Source: Morinoia aosen (lineage: Eukaryota; Arthropoda; Malacostraca; Amphipoda; Talitridae). From it: DNA of 64,000 bases. A program made the position numbers and the translations under genes. This document shows positions 10,122 through 22,544 of the stretch, piece after piece. The DNA is taken from positions 29,302,139-29,366,138 of the forward strand of contig CM059563.1 of the NCBI GenBank assembly GCA_030386875.1. The letters run 5' to 3'. The notes under the pieces are model-generated. The model was not told where the DNA came from. It searched no databases and saw only the letters and a program-made list of their open reading frames with translations. How positions within the stretch are numbered: position 1 is the stretch's first letter; every line of letters begins with the position of its first letter.

Positions 10122-11392
10122 AACAAAATTGTCTCGCTTCAACAGCCCTGAGGCAGCTAAACAGAACGCTGCCTCGCTTCAACTCCCCCGAGGCAGCTAA
10201 ACAGAACGCTGTCTCGCTTCAACTGCCCCGAGGCAGCTAAACAACGCTGTCTCGCTTCAACTGCCCTGAGGCAGCTAAACAAAATTGTCCTGCTTCAACT
10301 GCCCTGAGGCAGCTAAACAAAATTGTCTTGCTTCATCTGCCTCGAGGCAGCTAAACAGAACGCTGTCTCGCTTCAACTGCCCCGAGGCAGCTAAACAACG
10401 CTGTCTCGCTTCAACTGCCCTGAGGCAGCTAAACAAAATTGTCCTGCTTCAACTGCCCTGAGGCAGCTAAACAAAATTGTCTTGCTTCATCTGCCTCGAG
10501 GCAGCTAAACAGAACGCTGTCTCGCTTCAACTGCCCCGAGGCAGCTAAACAACGCTGTCTCGCTTCAACTGCCCTGAGGCAGCTAAACAAAATTGTCTTG
10601 CTTCAACTGCCCTGAGGCAGCTAAACAAAATTGTCTTGCTTCATCTGCCCCGAGGCAGCTAAACAACGCTATCTCGCTTCAACTGCCCTGAGGCAGCTAA
10701 ACAAAATTGTCCTGCTTCAACTGCCCTGAGGCAGCTAAACAAAATTGTCTTGCTTCATCTGCCCCGAGGCAGCTAAACAGAACGCTGTCTCGCTTCAACT
10801 GCCCCGAGGCAGCTAAACTACGCTGTCTCGCTTCAACTGCCCTGAGGCAGCTAAACAAAATTGTCCTGCTTCAACTGCCCTGAGGCAGCTAAACAAAATT
10901 GTCTTGCTTCATCTGCCCCGAGGCAGCTAAACAGAACGCTGTCTCGCTTCAACTGCCCTGAGGCAGCTAAACAAAATTGTCTTGCTTCATCTGCCCCGAG
11001 GCAGCTAAACAGAACGATGTCTCGCTTCAACTGCCCTGAGGCAGCTAAACAAAATTGTCCTGCTTCAACTGCCCTGAGGCAGCTAAACAAAATTGTCTTG
11101 CTTCATCTGCCCCGATGCAGCTAAACAGAACGCTGTCTCGCTTCAACTGCCCCGAGGCAGCTAAACAGAACGCTGTCTCGCTTCAACTGCCCCGAGGCAG
11201 CTAAACAGAACGCTGTCTCGCTTCAACTGCCCCGAGGCAGCTAAACAGAACGCTGTCTCGCTTCAACTGCCCCGAGGCAGCTAAACAGAATGCTGTCTCG
11301 CTTCACCTGCCCCGAGGCAGCTAAACAGAACGCTGTCTCGCTTCAACTGCCCCGAGGCAGCTAAACAGAACGCTGTCTCGCTTCAACAGCAA
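10122..11392. repeat. ~40-bp tandem satellite of palindromic units, ~32 copies
   Basis: Every unit contains CTGCCCCGAGGCAGCTAAACA (or CCTGAGG / CTCGAGG variants), followed by GAACGCTGTCTCGCTTCAA or AAATTGTC(C/T)TGCTTCAA. CTGCC-NNNN-GGCAG is a 5-bp stem, and the CTGCCTCGAGGCAG variant is a perfect 14-bp palindrome. From ~10330 to ~10640 four monomer types repeat as a ~153-bp higher-order unit (CTTCATCTGCCTCG at 10331 and 10484). From ~11120 the array is a homogeneous run of 40-bp units. Open frames here are repeat artefacts. Confidence 0.96.
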
Positions 11393-13662
11393 GGCAACAA
11401 CCCACTAGTCTCTGCCTGCATTCTAAAGCAGTACTTTAGGCATCCCCTGAATTGTTTACGAGTTATCGAGTCTAAGGGAATTCTGACAAACAGCATCACA
11501 GAATGAGGTTTGGATCTCGGCCTCCTATGGAAGCTCCCGGGAATAAAATTCTATTTGGATAAGTTGGAAATGATTTACGCCTAATAAAATTAATTCTGAA
11601 ACCTCATTTTAAGCTAAATTTTTCTTTGAACCCCAGGTTTGAAGCGTAGTCAAAAGCTATCGTAGTTATTTAAAGTCTTTGTGCTTCCTATAGTATTAAT
11701 CAATTTTTTCAGAACGTGTTTAGTTTTCAGGTGAAAGATTATTACATGCCTCTGAGAAATAATTCGTAGCTGTACAATTAATACGGAAAGATTTATTAGA
11801 GAAATAGGGATTCAATTGGAAATTTGCGTTCTACAATGTACAACGCAAGCACAAAAAGAGAGCCGCACATAATTCATGTGGATGATGTTACTTGATTCTT
11901 TACTTCCGTTCCATCGTGTTTGAGAATCACTTTTTATTTGTCTACGCGGGTGAACAAAATTTTTTCGCCAACACCCAAAGACTTTTTTTTTTGTTGTGAG
12001 CCCGCCGATGAATAACTTTCAAACACTCATTCAAAATTATTTCATCGGTGGTCTTATGATAAATGTAGGGTGACTTGTTATTGACGCATCAGTAAAGCCC
12101 ATGTCTAACGAACATAATGACTTGAAAAATATTTTCTCGCTACAGTGGAAGAGTCTGTGGGAAAAACGCAGATTTTTGCTCAACACCACTAACAAAATTT
12201 CTTCCGTAACCATGGACAAATTTCGGTACGTCACCATAAATCAGCAATTAAAGAATTGACTTTAATTAAGGAGCGTCAATTTTTCCGATATCGCGAGTTA
12301 GCTAATTTCAGCTATGCTCAAAAACCACGAAGTAATGTCTAGTAAAAACCAAGGACGAACATGATAATAAGGCGAGGTGCGAATCTCTCGTTGATGCCAA
12401 AGTATTGAAAGTCAACTTTATTGCTACTCTGAAAAATATTAAATTCTGTTTAGGATGTTAGAACAAAGAAATTATAAAATTGTGTTAAGAATTTGGAAGA
12501 GCCCAGAAAATTATGAAGGTGTATTAGGCAAGAACGAAGTGAACGTAAAACTTTTGTTTCATAATAATGAGAAGACTTTAGAATTTTTATTAATAATCCA
12601 TCTCATTACGAATAAGCTGCTTTCTTATCTCGGGGAAAATTCGAGGGTAAGCTGCGATGTTTATTGCGCACTGCATGTCCATGTTGATGTTTTCACATGA
12701 GAGCCACTACATCAGCAAAATAAAAATATCCCTGAAAATTGCAAAACTTAAGCTCTTTAGTGCTACAACATCAGGGGAGATCCACCTTAAAATGTAAATC
12801 TTTTGTTTATCACAGCTACCACGAAGAAAATGAATATCATCCTTAAAAAGGAAATCTTGCATAATTCAACCAGTGGTAAAAATTTGCTTTGAAGCATGTA
12901 CCGAGAGAGGTTTTTTCGATTGTGAAGCTAGAAAGCATCAATTGAAACAGTGCGCTATTGTTACACGACGTTTTTGAATTTGTTGACTTGTTTGGACCGT
13001 GAATCTGGAACATTGTTTCATTGAGTTTTCGGTTTCAGGAAGCAAACATTTTTTAAGTTTAATAATTACAATATCCATCTAATAATACTGGAAATTGAAT
13101 CAATGATTCAATACAATCACTATTCAAAACTTATTAATAGACAACATATATAATAAAAGAAAATATGATTCGGTATGAAAAGCTAATACTGATAAGTCAT
13201 ACAATATCAGACAACACATTGATCCAAAATTACTTGTCTGAAGAAAATATAAAGCAAATAAAAATAAAACTCAAGCTGTATTTTATACCCCTGGTAAAAA
13301 TGTTATTTTTTCTCAAGAGCATTTTTTCCAAGAAGAAAGTACTTTACTAAAACTGAATATCAAATGATATTTTTTTCTAGCAAGTTGAATAGTAAATGGC
13401 AGATGTAATTCCGTCGGTGTTGCAAACTCACATTTTTTAGAGGGTCAGTAAACTTCGTTGTGGGCTCTCGCTAGACTTGCGGGAGCTAGGAAAGTTTTAT
13501 TAACTTTTGAGTTTGAAAATAAAGTTGCTCTGGGGAATAAATTGAGAAAAAAGCGCTCCAACATCCCCATGAGAGTCATACACATAACTTAGATTTCAAG
13601 AAGATTTTTAATTATGAAGCATGTGAGTCTCAAGAAATGATTCAGCATCGGTGTATAGTTTC
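11393..13662. other. Unique AT-rich DNA, no gene recognised
   Basis: A 2.3-kb stretch with only short open frames (for example 12455-12700). None shows a recognisable domain, and I see no tandem repeat or TIR pair. Confidence 0.5.
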
Positions 13663-15125
13663 TTAAGGGAACCATGTTCAGTCCAAAAGTCGATTCTCCC
13701 GATTTTTTTTATTGCTTCAAATGAGTTTGAGATATGTCCCCGAATGTCTGTAAAAATATCAGGAACGTATCCCAGAGCTAACGTCCCCCCCCCCCCCCGG
13801 GAGGGGGAGAGCATCCCCCTTACGGACCTTTTTTTCATTTTTGAACCTAGAGCAATGAAATTTGGTATACTGATAGGAAATGCAATTTAGAATCATTTAT
13901 CATTCATGACAAAATGAGATTTTCTTGAAAAGAAAATGGGAAATCATAGAAAACGACATTTTTGGGGGGGGTTTCTAAATGCTTCTTCTCCTACAGTTTT
14001 TGAGCTACAGCAATGATTTTGGTATCATTGGATGCAGAATAACGTGGACATTCAAAAAAAATTCTCAAATTTTCAATTTTATTTTTTTTATACATTTCAT
14101 CATTCATATTCCTCAAGGTAAGCATCCCCCTTCCGAATATTTTTATTATTATTGAATTTAGAGCAATGAAATTTGGTATACTGATAGGAAATGCAATTTA
14201 GAATCATTCATCATTCATGACAAAATGCGATTTTCTTGAAAATAAAATGGGAAATCATGGAAAACGACATTTTGGGGGGGGGGTTCTAAATGCTTCTTCT
14301 CTGATAGTTTTTGAGCTACAGTAATGATTTTGGTATCATTGGATGCAGAATAACGTGGACATTCCAAAAACTTGAATGCTTTTCCTCAAATTTCCAATAT
14401 AAAAAAGAAAAAAATCAAAATATTCTCAAGAAAATTCAAATTTATGACGTCATAACTTTGAAACAAAAATGAATTTTGAAAAACTTCCTAATTCATTGTG
14501 AAGCCCTTGTTTTTCTGCATCCAATGATACCAAAATCATCACTGAAGCTCAAAAACTGTAGGAGGAGAAGCATTTTTTTCTTAAAATAGGTCTTATAAAA
14601 TAAGTAAGTTTTCAAGACGTTTGTCGTTATAACTCCGACGTTTACAAAGCTAGAGCAATGTGGTTTGCTGCATTTGGAAGTCTAATGTGTACTCTAAAAT
14701 TGTTGACGTTTTGATTTTCAAAAACTTTTAAATGAAATTTTTTCCGTAGACTTTTTACCCTAAATTTAAACTCTGACTATAGCTTTTTAAAAAAAAATTC
14801 TATAAATTCAAAATGAATTCAAATTCAAAAACCGGTCGCCAGCATTTTTGGAGCACACGTTGTACTTTCGCATGCAACAAACCGCATTGCTCTAGCTTTC
14901 TAAATTTCGGCCCCATTATAACGAATGTTATATATATATTTTTTATTTATTTATCATGAATAACTCATTTTCTATGTCCCAATGCAAAAAAACTTGTAGA
15001 AGAAAAGTTGTTGGGAATCTGAAGATCTAGTAGTCTGCAAATTTTCATAGACGTAAGTCCGATAGAAAAAAATCTACGGATGGAAATTCAAGTTATGGGC
15101 CAACCGGTGAGCATGGTTCCCTTAA
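13663..15125. mobile_element. 1.46-kb TTAA-flanked element of nested repeats
   Basis: TTAA at 13663-13666 and 15122-15125 bracket a 1455-bp body. The body begins GGGAACCATG and ends CATGGTTCCC, a perfect 10-bp inverted repeat (15 bp if CTTAA is included). Inside are three layers. The first is a direct duplication (13808 to ~14060, and 14119 to ~14371; period 311). The second is an inverted match of 13977-14039 with 14513-14573. The third is an inverted pair, ~14632-14700 with ~14845-14915, centred on AAAGCTAGAGCAATG. Runs of C14 (13785-13798) and G8-G10 (~13966, ~14273) occur. No transposase frame is present. The TTAA context fits piggyBac-type movement but could be coincidental. Confidence 0.65.
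13808..14371. repeat. 311-bp direct duplication inside the element
   Basis: Both copies run from AGCATCCCCCTT, through GAGCAATGAAATTTGGTATA (13850 and 14161) and a poly-G run, to GCAGAATAACGTGGACATTC. The differences are mostly single bases, so the duplication is fairly recent. Confidence 0.92.
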
Positions 15126-15867
15126 GGCAAAATAAGAATTCCGTAGAGTTGGTTAATAATGGAGTTCTTCGCCCATTGATCAACGGCGACTTTGAAAAGC
15201 TGAGCCAAAATTGCAGAATAATCATATTCATACACGTTAAAATCATGAAGAAAAACAAAGCAACCGGCTACAACTAGGTTAGAACAAACGTGCGTGTTAC
15301 AAAATACAATCATGAGATACTCGTTTGTGTTGAATGCCCGTAATTTGGACACAAAATGTACCCATCCTATTGGACAAACCAAGACATAACTAATAATAAG
15401 CTACCTCATTGTGTGGGGAAAAAAATTGTTCTCCACATCAAATAAATTCTTTCACATCAAAACTCTGAGATGAAATGGAACCCAGAAGTTCAGTGAGAAA
15501 TACTTGTAAAGAAATGAATGAAGGGCTTCAAGTTAAAACATAAACTTAGATGAATAAAAATGTTAAATAAATAGTCAAGATGTGAATATCTTCAAATAAC
15601 TTAGTAATTTGAATGACATTGGGTGAGGAAAAAATACAAGCATGGAAAAAACTTTTGTTTTCTAGTCACAACTCAGAAGTGTTCAAGTCACAACGAAAAT
15701 AAAATGAAATAACACAATACTAAAATGACAGTGAATTTTAAATCACATGCAATTTTATGATTCCAGCCTTTAAGACAATCGAGTGAACGCGCTTATAAGT
15801 ACGATAAAAAACCAAGGCTACCAAGTCATACTCGTGCTTTTATATGAAACATTATTTCCCAGCAGAA
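15126..15867. other. Spacer, no gene recognised
   Basis: Unique AT-rich DNA with nothing supportable. Confidence 0.5.
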
Positions 15868-16240
15868 TTGGAATCGCGTGAAAAACAAGGAGTTTTGATT
15901 GAGTACCTAAAATGCAATATATTTCTGGGAAATGCTGGAAACCTTGAACTTTTTTACAACACTGTATAGATCACATGGATAAAAAACGTTTTTGATTGAG
16001 TACCTGAAATGCAATATATTTCTTGGAAATGCTAACCTTGAACGTTATTTTACACCCCTGTTGCAATCACACGGAAAACAAGGAATTTTTAATTTGAGGA
16101 CTTGAAATGCAATATATTTCTGGTAAATAATCTAAGCCTTGAACTTTATTTTACACCACTGTTGAAATCACACGGAAAAAGCCGTTCTTAATTGAGTACC
16201 TGAAATGCAATATATTTCAAGGAAATTCTGGAAGCCCTGG
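15868..16240. repeat. ~97-bp tandem repeat, 4 units
   Basis: The shared block TTGATTGAGTACCTGAAATG, then CAATATATTTCTGG, has its TGCAATATATT core at 15913, 16010, 16108 and 16206. Each is followed by CCTTGAACTTTATTTTACA and CACACGGAAAA. Confidence 0.92.
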
Positions 16241-17632
16241 AAATAGAAGCCATGGAGTTACTGCGCCTCGCTGGAATTGCGCCCTGGAAAAGTTGGAGAA
16301 CTTTCGTCGGCCGTGCAACCCAGCAGCCAAAAAATGATCTTCACCTAAACCTTAATAAAACGGAGGCCCCAAGCTGTCGTGGCGAAATGAAGAACAAGTC
16401 TTTGCTCTAATGTTACGCAGCAAAAATGCAACTTGAATTTGACACAAGAAAGCGCAGCCAAAATTTTGAAGAGTCTGAAAACTTTGAATTTTTCTAAGCA
16501 TCATAACTTTGAGTAGAATTTTTTGTGCTGAAAGCTGATAAAATCGAATATTTGTACAAAGATTATTAGTTGAAATTTCATATCATTTTGATAGGATTTT
16601 ATATTTCTACAAAGATTATTACATGAACTTTCGAATCAATTTGTAACGTATTCTTATAAATATATGTCCAGATGAAATATTCTTCTTAATATGTTTTCTT
16701 ATAGTTATTGATTTCTTCAATGTTCGATAGGCACCTCGCTTCCGTATGATGAGGTCGATAGCGAGCTCCGTGTTCATGCTACATGCAGTAAAAATGTTTT
16801 AATGAAGATGCTAAGGAACTTGATCTACTTCGTTCGGGCAGCGACACAAAAAACTCAAAATCAATATCGACTTAACCACAATATTGACTTAACGCTGATA
16901 AAATAACGCAAGTAGTTTCAATTTACATTTTATCACAAGTTTTTCACTGCAGCGATGCAAAATAACATGAACTGCGCTCACTGAAGAGAAACGAGTTCTT
17001 ACGGACTTCACAGAAGGTAGAAAAATACAACAGCAAATTATAGGCGAGCGCAAGGTCGCGTGCGTGTGTGCGCTGTCACATCGACATCAATTCTCTGGAC
17101 TAAAAGTTTTAGCTCAGCTCTCACAGCGTTTAATGAAACAGGTGTTATCCGTGCAGCCTTGGCTGGAGTCAAGCTAGAAGGTTCACTCAGCTCTAACACT
17201 GCATAGCCAGATTTAGACAATTTAAATAATTTAGACGGTTTATTTACCACAAGTGATCATCTTTTGAAGTGATGTTCATTCCTTTCTTGTTTTAGCGAAC
17301 ACGTATCTCGAAAATTTATTCGAATACTGAACGAAATTATTTTGCGTGATTTGAGATAAACTCATTTTTATAAAGTTATCCCCTTCAATTCACTCCTGTT
17401 GAGACTTGAGAGAAAAGAGTAAGGCTAAAACCAACTTCTAAGCCGAAATTGAATTATCAAAAATGGCACGCACACTAGCAGTTCTTCTTCCCAGTTTGAA
17501 GTCAAAAAATTTAATGTTTTATTTCTAAAGCGAACAGTTTTGACGCTGGCCGTTTTTTCGAGCAGAATGCGGGCGTCGATCTGAAAGCACAACCCTTGCT
17601 CTGCGGCCAGCTTGTGCCGGGTGTTTCAAAGA
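16241..17632. other. Spacer, no gene recognised
   Basis: Unique DNA. The 70-codon minus-strand frame at 17038-17250 has no recognisable domain. Confidence 0.5.
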
Positions 17633-17815
17633 CGACGGATTCGAACAATAAATGGTTTCACAGTTTCAAAAGCGACTGATCCTATCCATAAAGTGATTTT
17701 CCATTTTCACAAACGATTGATTCTTACAATGAAACGATTTTACAGTTCCACAAGCGATTGATTCTAACCATAAACTGATTTCACAGTTTCACAAACGACT
17801 GATTTTCAGCGAGAT
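17633..17815. repeat. 41-bp tandem repeat, ~4.5 units
   Basis: CGACTGATTC / CGATTGATTC starts at 17633, 17673, 17714, 17755 and 17796, each followed by a variant of ATAAACTGATTTCACAGTTTCACAA. The unit is unrelated to the 41-bp satellite at 2881. Confidence 0.9.
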
Positions 17816-18716
17816 TATTTTTTGTTCAGATTACGCGAGTGTGAGCTCATGATAAATATTTATCAGAAAATGAAATTCATTTTTATGGCTCGAAGATTAC
17901 TAATTTATGATATTTTTATAATTATGATTTTGGCATTTTTCTCACATATACCGTACAATGCCGACCTTCAACCGATCTTCAATTCTGTTCGCGCAATCCC
18001 AGACTTCACAAGCAACATACGGCAAGTAGGAAAACTAAATCTGTTCCCAATGGAATTTTAATTTTCCCAATTTCAATATTTTCGAGCAATATCTCAGCGT
18101 ACTTTTTTGTATCAAATGAAAATCTGTGCTAACGTCTACTTATCATCAAGTAAATTTGTAACAATAGCTGAAACAACAGAAAATCCACTCTAACAATAGC
18201 ACGTCTGTAATAATATAGCTTCTATTATCAAGATGACCAAATTAATAATTTCGTCGTGCCATACAATTGAACTTTATGAATTTTCTGTAAGTTACTTTCT
18301 CAGAATGTATACCTGTTGAATGAATTTCTCAGACTCATTTTGATCGTTATAAGCGTACCCAGCTCTGTGTAAACAATGTGACTGCACAGGCATCCAGGTT
18401 GTTGCGTACATCCATCACGCATTACCACAAAAACCAAGGCATCATTTAATGATTTAATTGTGAAGTTTGAGGGACCCGTGAGTGCGTTAAATGTCCCCTA
18501 CTGAGCAAAGAAAGGGGAGGATTTAAGACACGACGCTTGCTAATTATTCAGTAAAATCTGACCACGAGCATTTAATGTTTTGTTCTGTGATGATAATAAC
18601 TGTCAAAACAGGGAAAGAGCAGGCTTGTGCTACCATTTAGTGAAAAACATAGACTCTCAGCGTCGCCTCAGTAATGAAAAATGCCGTAGAGAACTTTCAT
18701 TTTTTCATTGATCGAA
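17816..18716. other. Spacer, no gene recognised
   Basis: A 79-codon plus-strand frame (17822-18061) has a hydrophobic stretch but no conserved motif, so it is not called. Confidence 0.45.
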
Positions 18717-18945
18717 AAACCCAGACCGCCCTTGTTTGGCCAAAACTCAAACTGCCAATGGTTGGTCAAAACTCAGACCACCAAAACCCAGACCGTCAAT
18801 ATTTTGCCAAAAACCCAAACCGCCACCCATACCGCAAACGTTTGGTCAAAACCCAGACCACCAAAACCCAAACTGCCCAAACTCAGATCATCAAAACCCA
18901 AACTGCCCAAATCCAGACCGACAACACCCAGACCCCGAACGTTTG
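18717..18945. repeat. C/A-rich ~15-bp short-unit repeat
   Basis: Variants of AAAACCCAGACCACC, AAAACCCAAACTGCC and GTTTGGTCAAAACCCAGACC are arranged head to tail. Because the unit is near 15 bp, several frames stay open on both strands. The 143-codon plus-strand frame (18674-19105), rich in KTQT, is therefore not good evidence of a gene. Confidence 0.85.
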
Positions 18946-19170
18946 CCCAGCGATCGAACAACGCAGAGCACCACTACATGTAGAACACAAGCCGCCAGAC
19001 GATGCGCTGAGGAGTGAGGGCCGCAGCACCGGGACCGTTGCGTGCTGGGGCGGCGGTGCGGCGGCATTTGACCCCACAAGTCACGGAGGGATCACGCCGC
19101 GATAACTCCACGGCATGCACGCCCGCGTTGGCAACGCACGTCTGCCCGGCTCGTTGTGAAGCTAGCATTT
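18946..19170. other. GC- and CpG-rich island of unknown function
   Basis: A strong local rise in GC and CpG (for example GGGGCGGCGGTGCGGCGGC) in AT-rich surroundings. It could be an exon, a promoter or an imported fragment. Several overlapping frames are open and none has a recognisable domain. Confidence 0.5.
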
Positions 19171-22100
19171 GACGCTCTCGTGCATAGCAGTTGTGAGCAA
19201 ACTTTGCTTTTTTTGGGCTCGCTGCTAGTTAATGTTAAGCACTGCAGCATTTGAGATAATTTGAGGTTGAGTGGATTTGATATTCTGATAAAGTTAGACC
19301 ATTGTGAAAAAGAAGTATGTTTTGATCCAAAAAATTCAGGTATGCTTGTGAATTTCAATTAAATCTTGAAATTTTCTGTAATAACTTTGGTTTTGAAGTT
19401 TTTCTCAAAAATTTTGCCAAAAATGTTTCAATGTTACATAGAAATTTTAACGTTCTAGGGACTACGTTCGCCAAAATGACAATAAACAGATTTGTTAACT
19501 TCAATGTAGTAGTTTTTTATGGATAGTCCAATTTTATTCTTTTTAGCAACACGGATTTTGAGTATCGAAATTCTCTTGCAAAAGAGATTAACGAGTGTGT
19601 GAACTCAGTGCAACAAAATCTACGGTGAATATAATGAAGGAAGCATGGAAAAAATTGACTTGAAAATTAGACTGCAGAATTAGTACATAATATTAAAGGC
19701 TGAACTAGAAAATCAACAACTTAAAAAGTAAATATTGATAACCAAGTTACGAATTGAATCAATTCCCCTCGGCTTCTGTAATACAGGGTGGGCTAGACTC
19801 AACCGACCCTTTTAATTTGCTAGCTGAGTAAATTGAATACCGAAATAAATCATAACAATTTTATTCTTCCGAATAAAACAATGTTTTCCATTTACTACCA
19901 AATTGAAAAAGAAAGTTACTTCTGGTTCACCTCGTATGAATGAGAAGTGTATCAGTGATACATTGCACGCTAATAAGGCCAGAGTTGAACGTTCTCTCTA
20001 CAGTTACACCACCTTCAAACTACTTACAAAAAACCCTCCAACAATATCATCACGCGCAAAACGCATCTTTTTCGGTTCCTCATATATCCTTTTCCGTTTC
20101 GCCTCTTTTCTTCCCGTCACACTCTGCGTCAAACTCTCCTTCTTACTTTCCTATATATATATATATAAGCATGGATTCGTTCGTTCTCTATAGTACACAT
20201 TCGGTCTTATTAGAACTGCAGAGCCGCCGCGTTGCGGTCTTAGCTCCGGCAGAAGCCAGAATTGACCCTCCGAATTTGTGACATGCCCCCTCTCACTTTT
20301 TGCAGCGCTCGCTTACCAGAAGTGGTACATTTCGGCTAGGAAAATAGTTTGTGTTGCAATGTTCGATCAGATAAGGCTGGGCATTTTTGCTAGAAAAAAT
20401 TTACTGTTGTAGCAGTCGACCTGCAAATAGGGTGCATTTTGGCTAGGAAAATAGCTTTTGTGCCTCAGTAGTAGAAGTAGAAAACATAAAAAAATGACCT
20501 AAAAGTACCCATGGTAAGGGAATGCTACACTCTTTTTGCTCTCCTATTGTTGCTGTATAATAAATTCTACTTCAACAAAATAATACATTTCTGTATAGTA
20601 TACATAGTGTTATGCATATAAATTTATATACACGGAAAATATGAAAATCTACAGATAATTTTTCGTTGTAAACGATCTTTCAGACCATTCGTCAAAGCTT
20701 CACAGTTCACTAGTACAAAAGAATCATTCTCATTAGTTTTATTGATATTTTACTATTTTAATCATAGCTTATGGGCATTTCTCCAACATGAGAGTGGCCA
20801 TACATTCGCCGAACTCCCAACCCTTTCACCACCGCCTTCCTCTCTCCTCTTCTCCTCACCATCCATTGCGTATCACTGATACGCAAGAACACGAATAAAC
20901 AAAACATTTCGGAAGTTATCGCCTCAATCTACTGTTCATCTTATCATTGATCTCTCGCCCTCAAACTCTTCACCGCATTCACTTTCAATTTTTAATTTTC
21001 ACTTTCAATTTTCTCGTCCCACAAATTCTTACCAACTCCTCGGATTTCGCCGTTGTGCGGGGTGGGGTGTTCGCGAAAAGTGCATTCACATATTTTTAGC
21101 ATTAAGACGTAGGTCGTAGTGCAGAAATTAAAGAAACTGCAACAAATTCATTAGGAAAATCTACTGAACGTCTGTGCTTCTGGATCTCAGTCCTGGCACA
21201 TGTGCCTAATGCAAGAATGAAAATTTTAAACAATTTAAACAATTTATTTACCACAAGCGATACAGAGGTAGATTTTTTTTTAAGTCTAGTAAAATGGTCA
21301 AATTTGAGCATAGCTACCTGTGGGCCCGAATAAGTTTAATGAGTTCTAAGGCAGTAATATATTGTTCTATCGTTGATAACATAGATATAAATAACAGCAA
21401 AACTACTATGGTGAGCAAATTACAGTCAAATCAGTTGAACATCCATTACTATAAAACTCAACTTAACATTTTACATTTTTCTAGATATTCGTGTTCTTGT
21501 GTTACTGCCCATTAGAAATGTGGAACAAGCATATTATTAAATTTTGAAAAGCTGCCTTGAAAAAAAGGCTGGACCATGCTCATCTGAGCTACATTGCTGC
21601 CGATGATCACGCCGTCATAAAGCGTGAGCGATACCGATATTACGCACGCACTGCCGGTGCTGATACTCGTGGCGCCGTACCTTGGCTGAGGCTGACCCCA
21701 CAATTTGGGCTGATTGTGATCCCATAATTTAGGCTGAAACTGATTAAAGAATGTAAGCTTATGCTAATATTGGTGATGGAATAAAATGGCGATATTGATG
21801 TCTTAATTTGGGCTGGAACTGATCCCAAAACATGGGCTTATGTATTAATGATACCATTTTATGGGCTGATTACATTTTCGTCACTTAGACTTTAATTACG
21901 TTTTGAAATTAACTGAGAAATTGTTTTTTGCAAGTATCCCACGAATTTTCAGTTCAAAGAAATATAATACTCAAAGTCTTAGAAGAAATTCTAACTTTTT
22001 ATGCAGCAGAAGTTTCCCGTCAGAGCACAATTCCTTACTTTCAGACATTGAGAACAAAAAAAGGCAGCTTTGATTCCTTTAGTATCGACGATGAATAAAC

Positions 22101-22321
22101 TGATTCGGAAAGATGCAGAACCGAGCTCATTTGCATAATTTCATGGACAAGGGAATTGAATCCGAACACCGAGGCAAATGGTCAAATTTGGACTTGATGG
22201 CAAGACGAAAAACATTTCAAGTCCCTGGCGATAGGCGCTTGAATTTGAATAAAGTAAGTCTCGGGCTCTGAAGCCACCGCGGTATTTCGATAGCCGAGCG
22301 ACCTTTAGTCTTGCTTTTGAG
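19171..22321. other. Mostly unique DNA, no gene
   Basis: It contains a TA run (20148-20166), two copies of GGCTAGGAAAATAG (~20334 and ~20439) and a weak ~30-bp degenerate repeat (GGGCTGA..TGATCCCA.AATTT, 21680-21870). There is also a C/T-rich tract at 20810-20865. No supported gene. Confidence 0.5.
20868..20884. repeat. 17-nt palindrome GCGTATC-ACT-GATACGC
   Basis: Perfect 7-bp arms around ACT. A related palindrome, TGTATC-AGT-GATACA, lies at ~19949-19963, about 0.9 kb upstream. Function unknown. Confidence 0.75.
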
Positions 22322-22544
22322 CAGTGGTTCTTACCCTCGTTGGAGGTACTGAACCCCACAAGCCCCATACGTGCATTTATCGAACCCTTCGTAGTTGGAA
22401 AAATAAAAAGTGTTTTTTCTTCAAATCCAGAACATATGTATAAAACCATATACTGTATTAGTGCCCAAAATGTACCATGCCGAACCCATTGGTTTGACTC
22501 ACCGAACCCCTGGGGTTCGATTGAACCCAGGCTAGGAACCACTG
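22322..22544. mobile_element. hAT-like MITE, ~223 bp
   Basis: It begins CAGTGGTTCTTACCC and ends GCTAGGAACCACTG. These ends are inverted repeats of the CAGTGGTTC type seen in many animal hAT-superfamily MITEs. The interior has the usual CCGAACCCC / GGGGTTCG blocks (22500-22530). A 7-bp direct repeat, TTTTGAG, abuts the left end and recurs 3 bases beyond the right end (22548-22554). This may be a slightly displaced 8-bp target duplication. No transposase is encoded. The 147-codon minus-strand frame across it (22141-22584) is a shadow. Confidence 0.8.

Noticed and set aside
18674-19105. 143-codon plus-strand frame rich in KTQT
   Set aside because: Its main part is a ~15-bp repeat, and overlapping frames are open on both strands.
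19786-19937. Possible mariner-like remnant: TACAGGGTGGG at left, GGTTCACCTCGTA at right
   Set aside because: The two ends match over only ~8 bases and there is no internal homology, so it is too weak to call.
17038-21311. Possible repeat pair between 17199-17255 and 21225-21265 (AATTTATTTACCACAAGYGAT)
   Set aside because: Only ~40 bp is shared with gaps, which is not enough to define an element.
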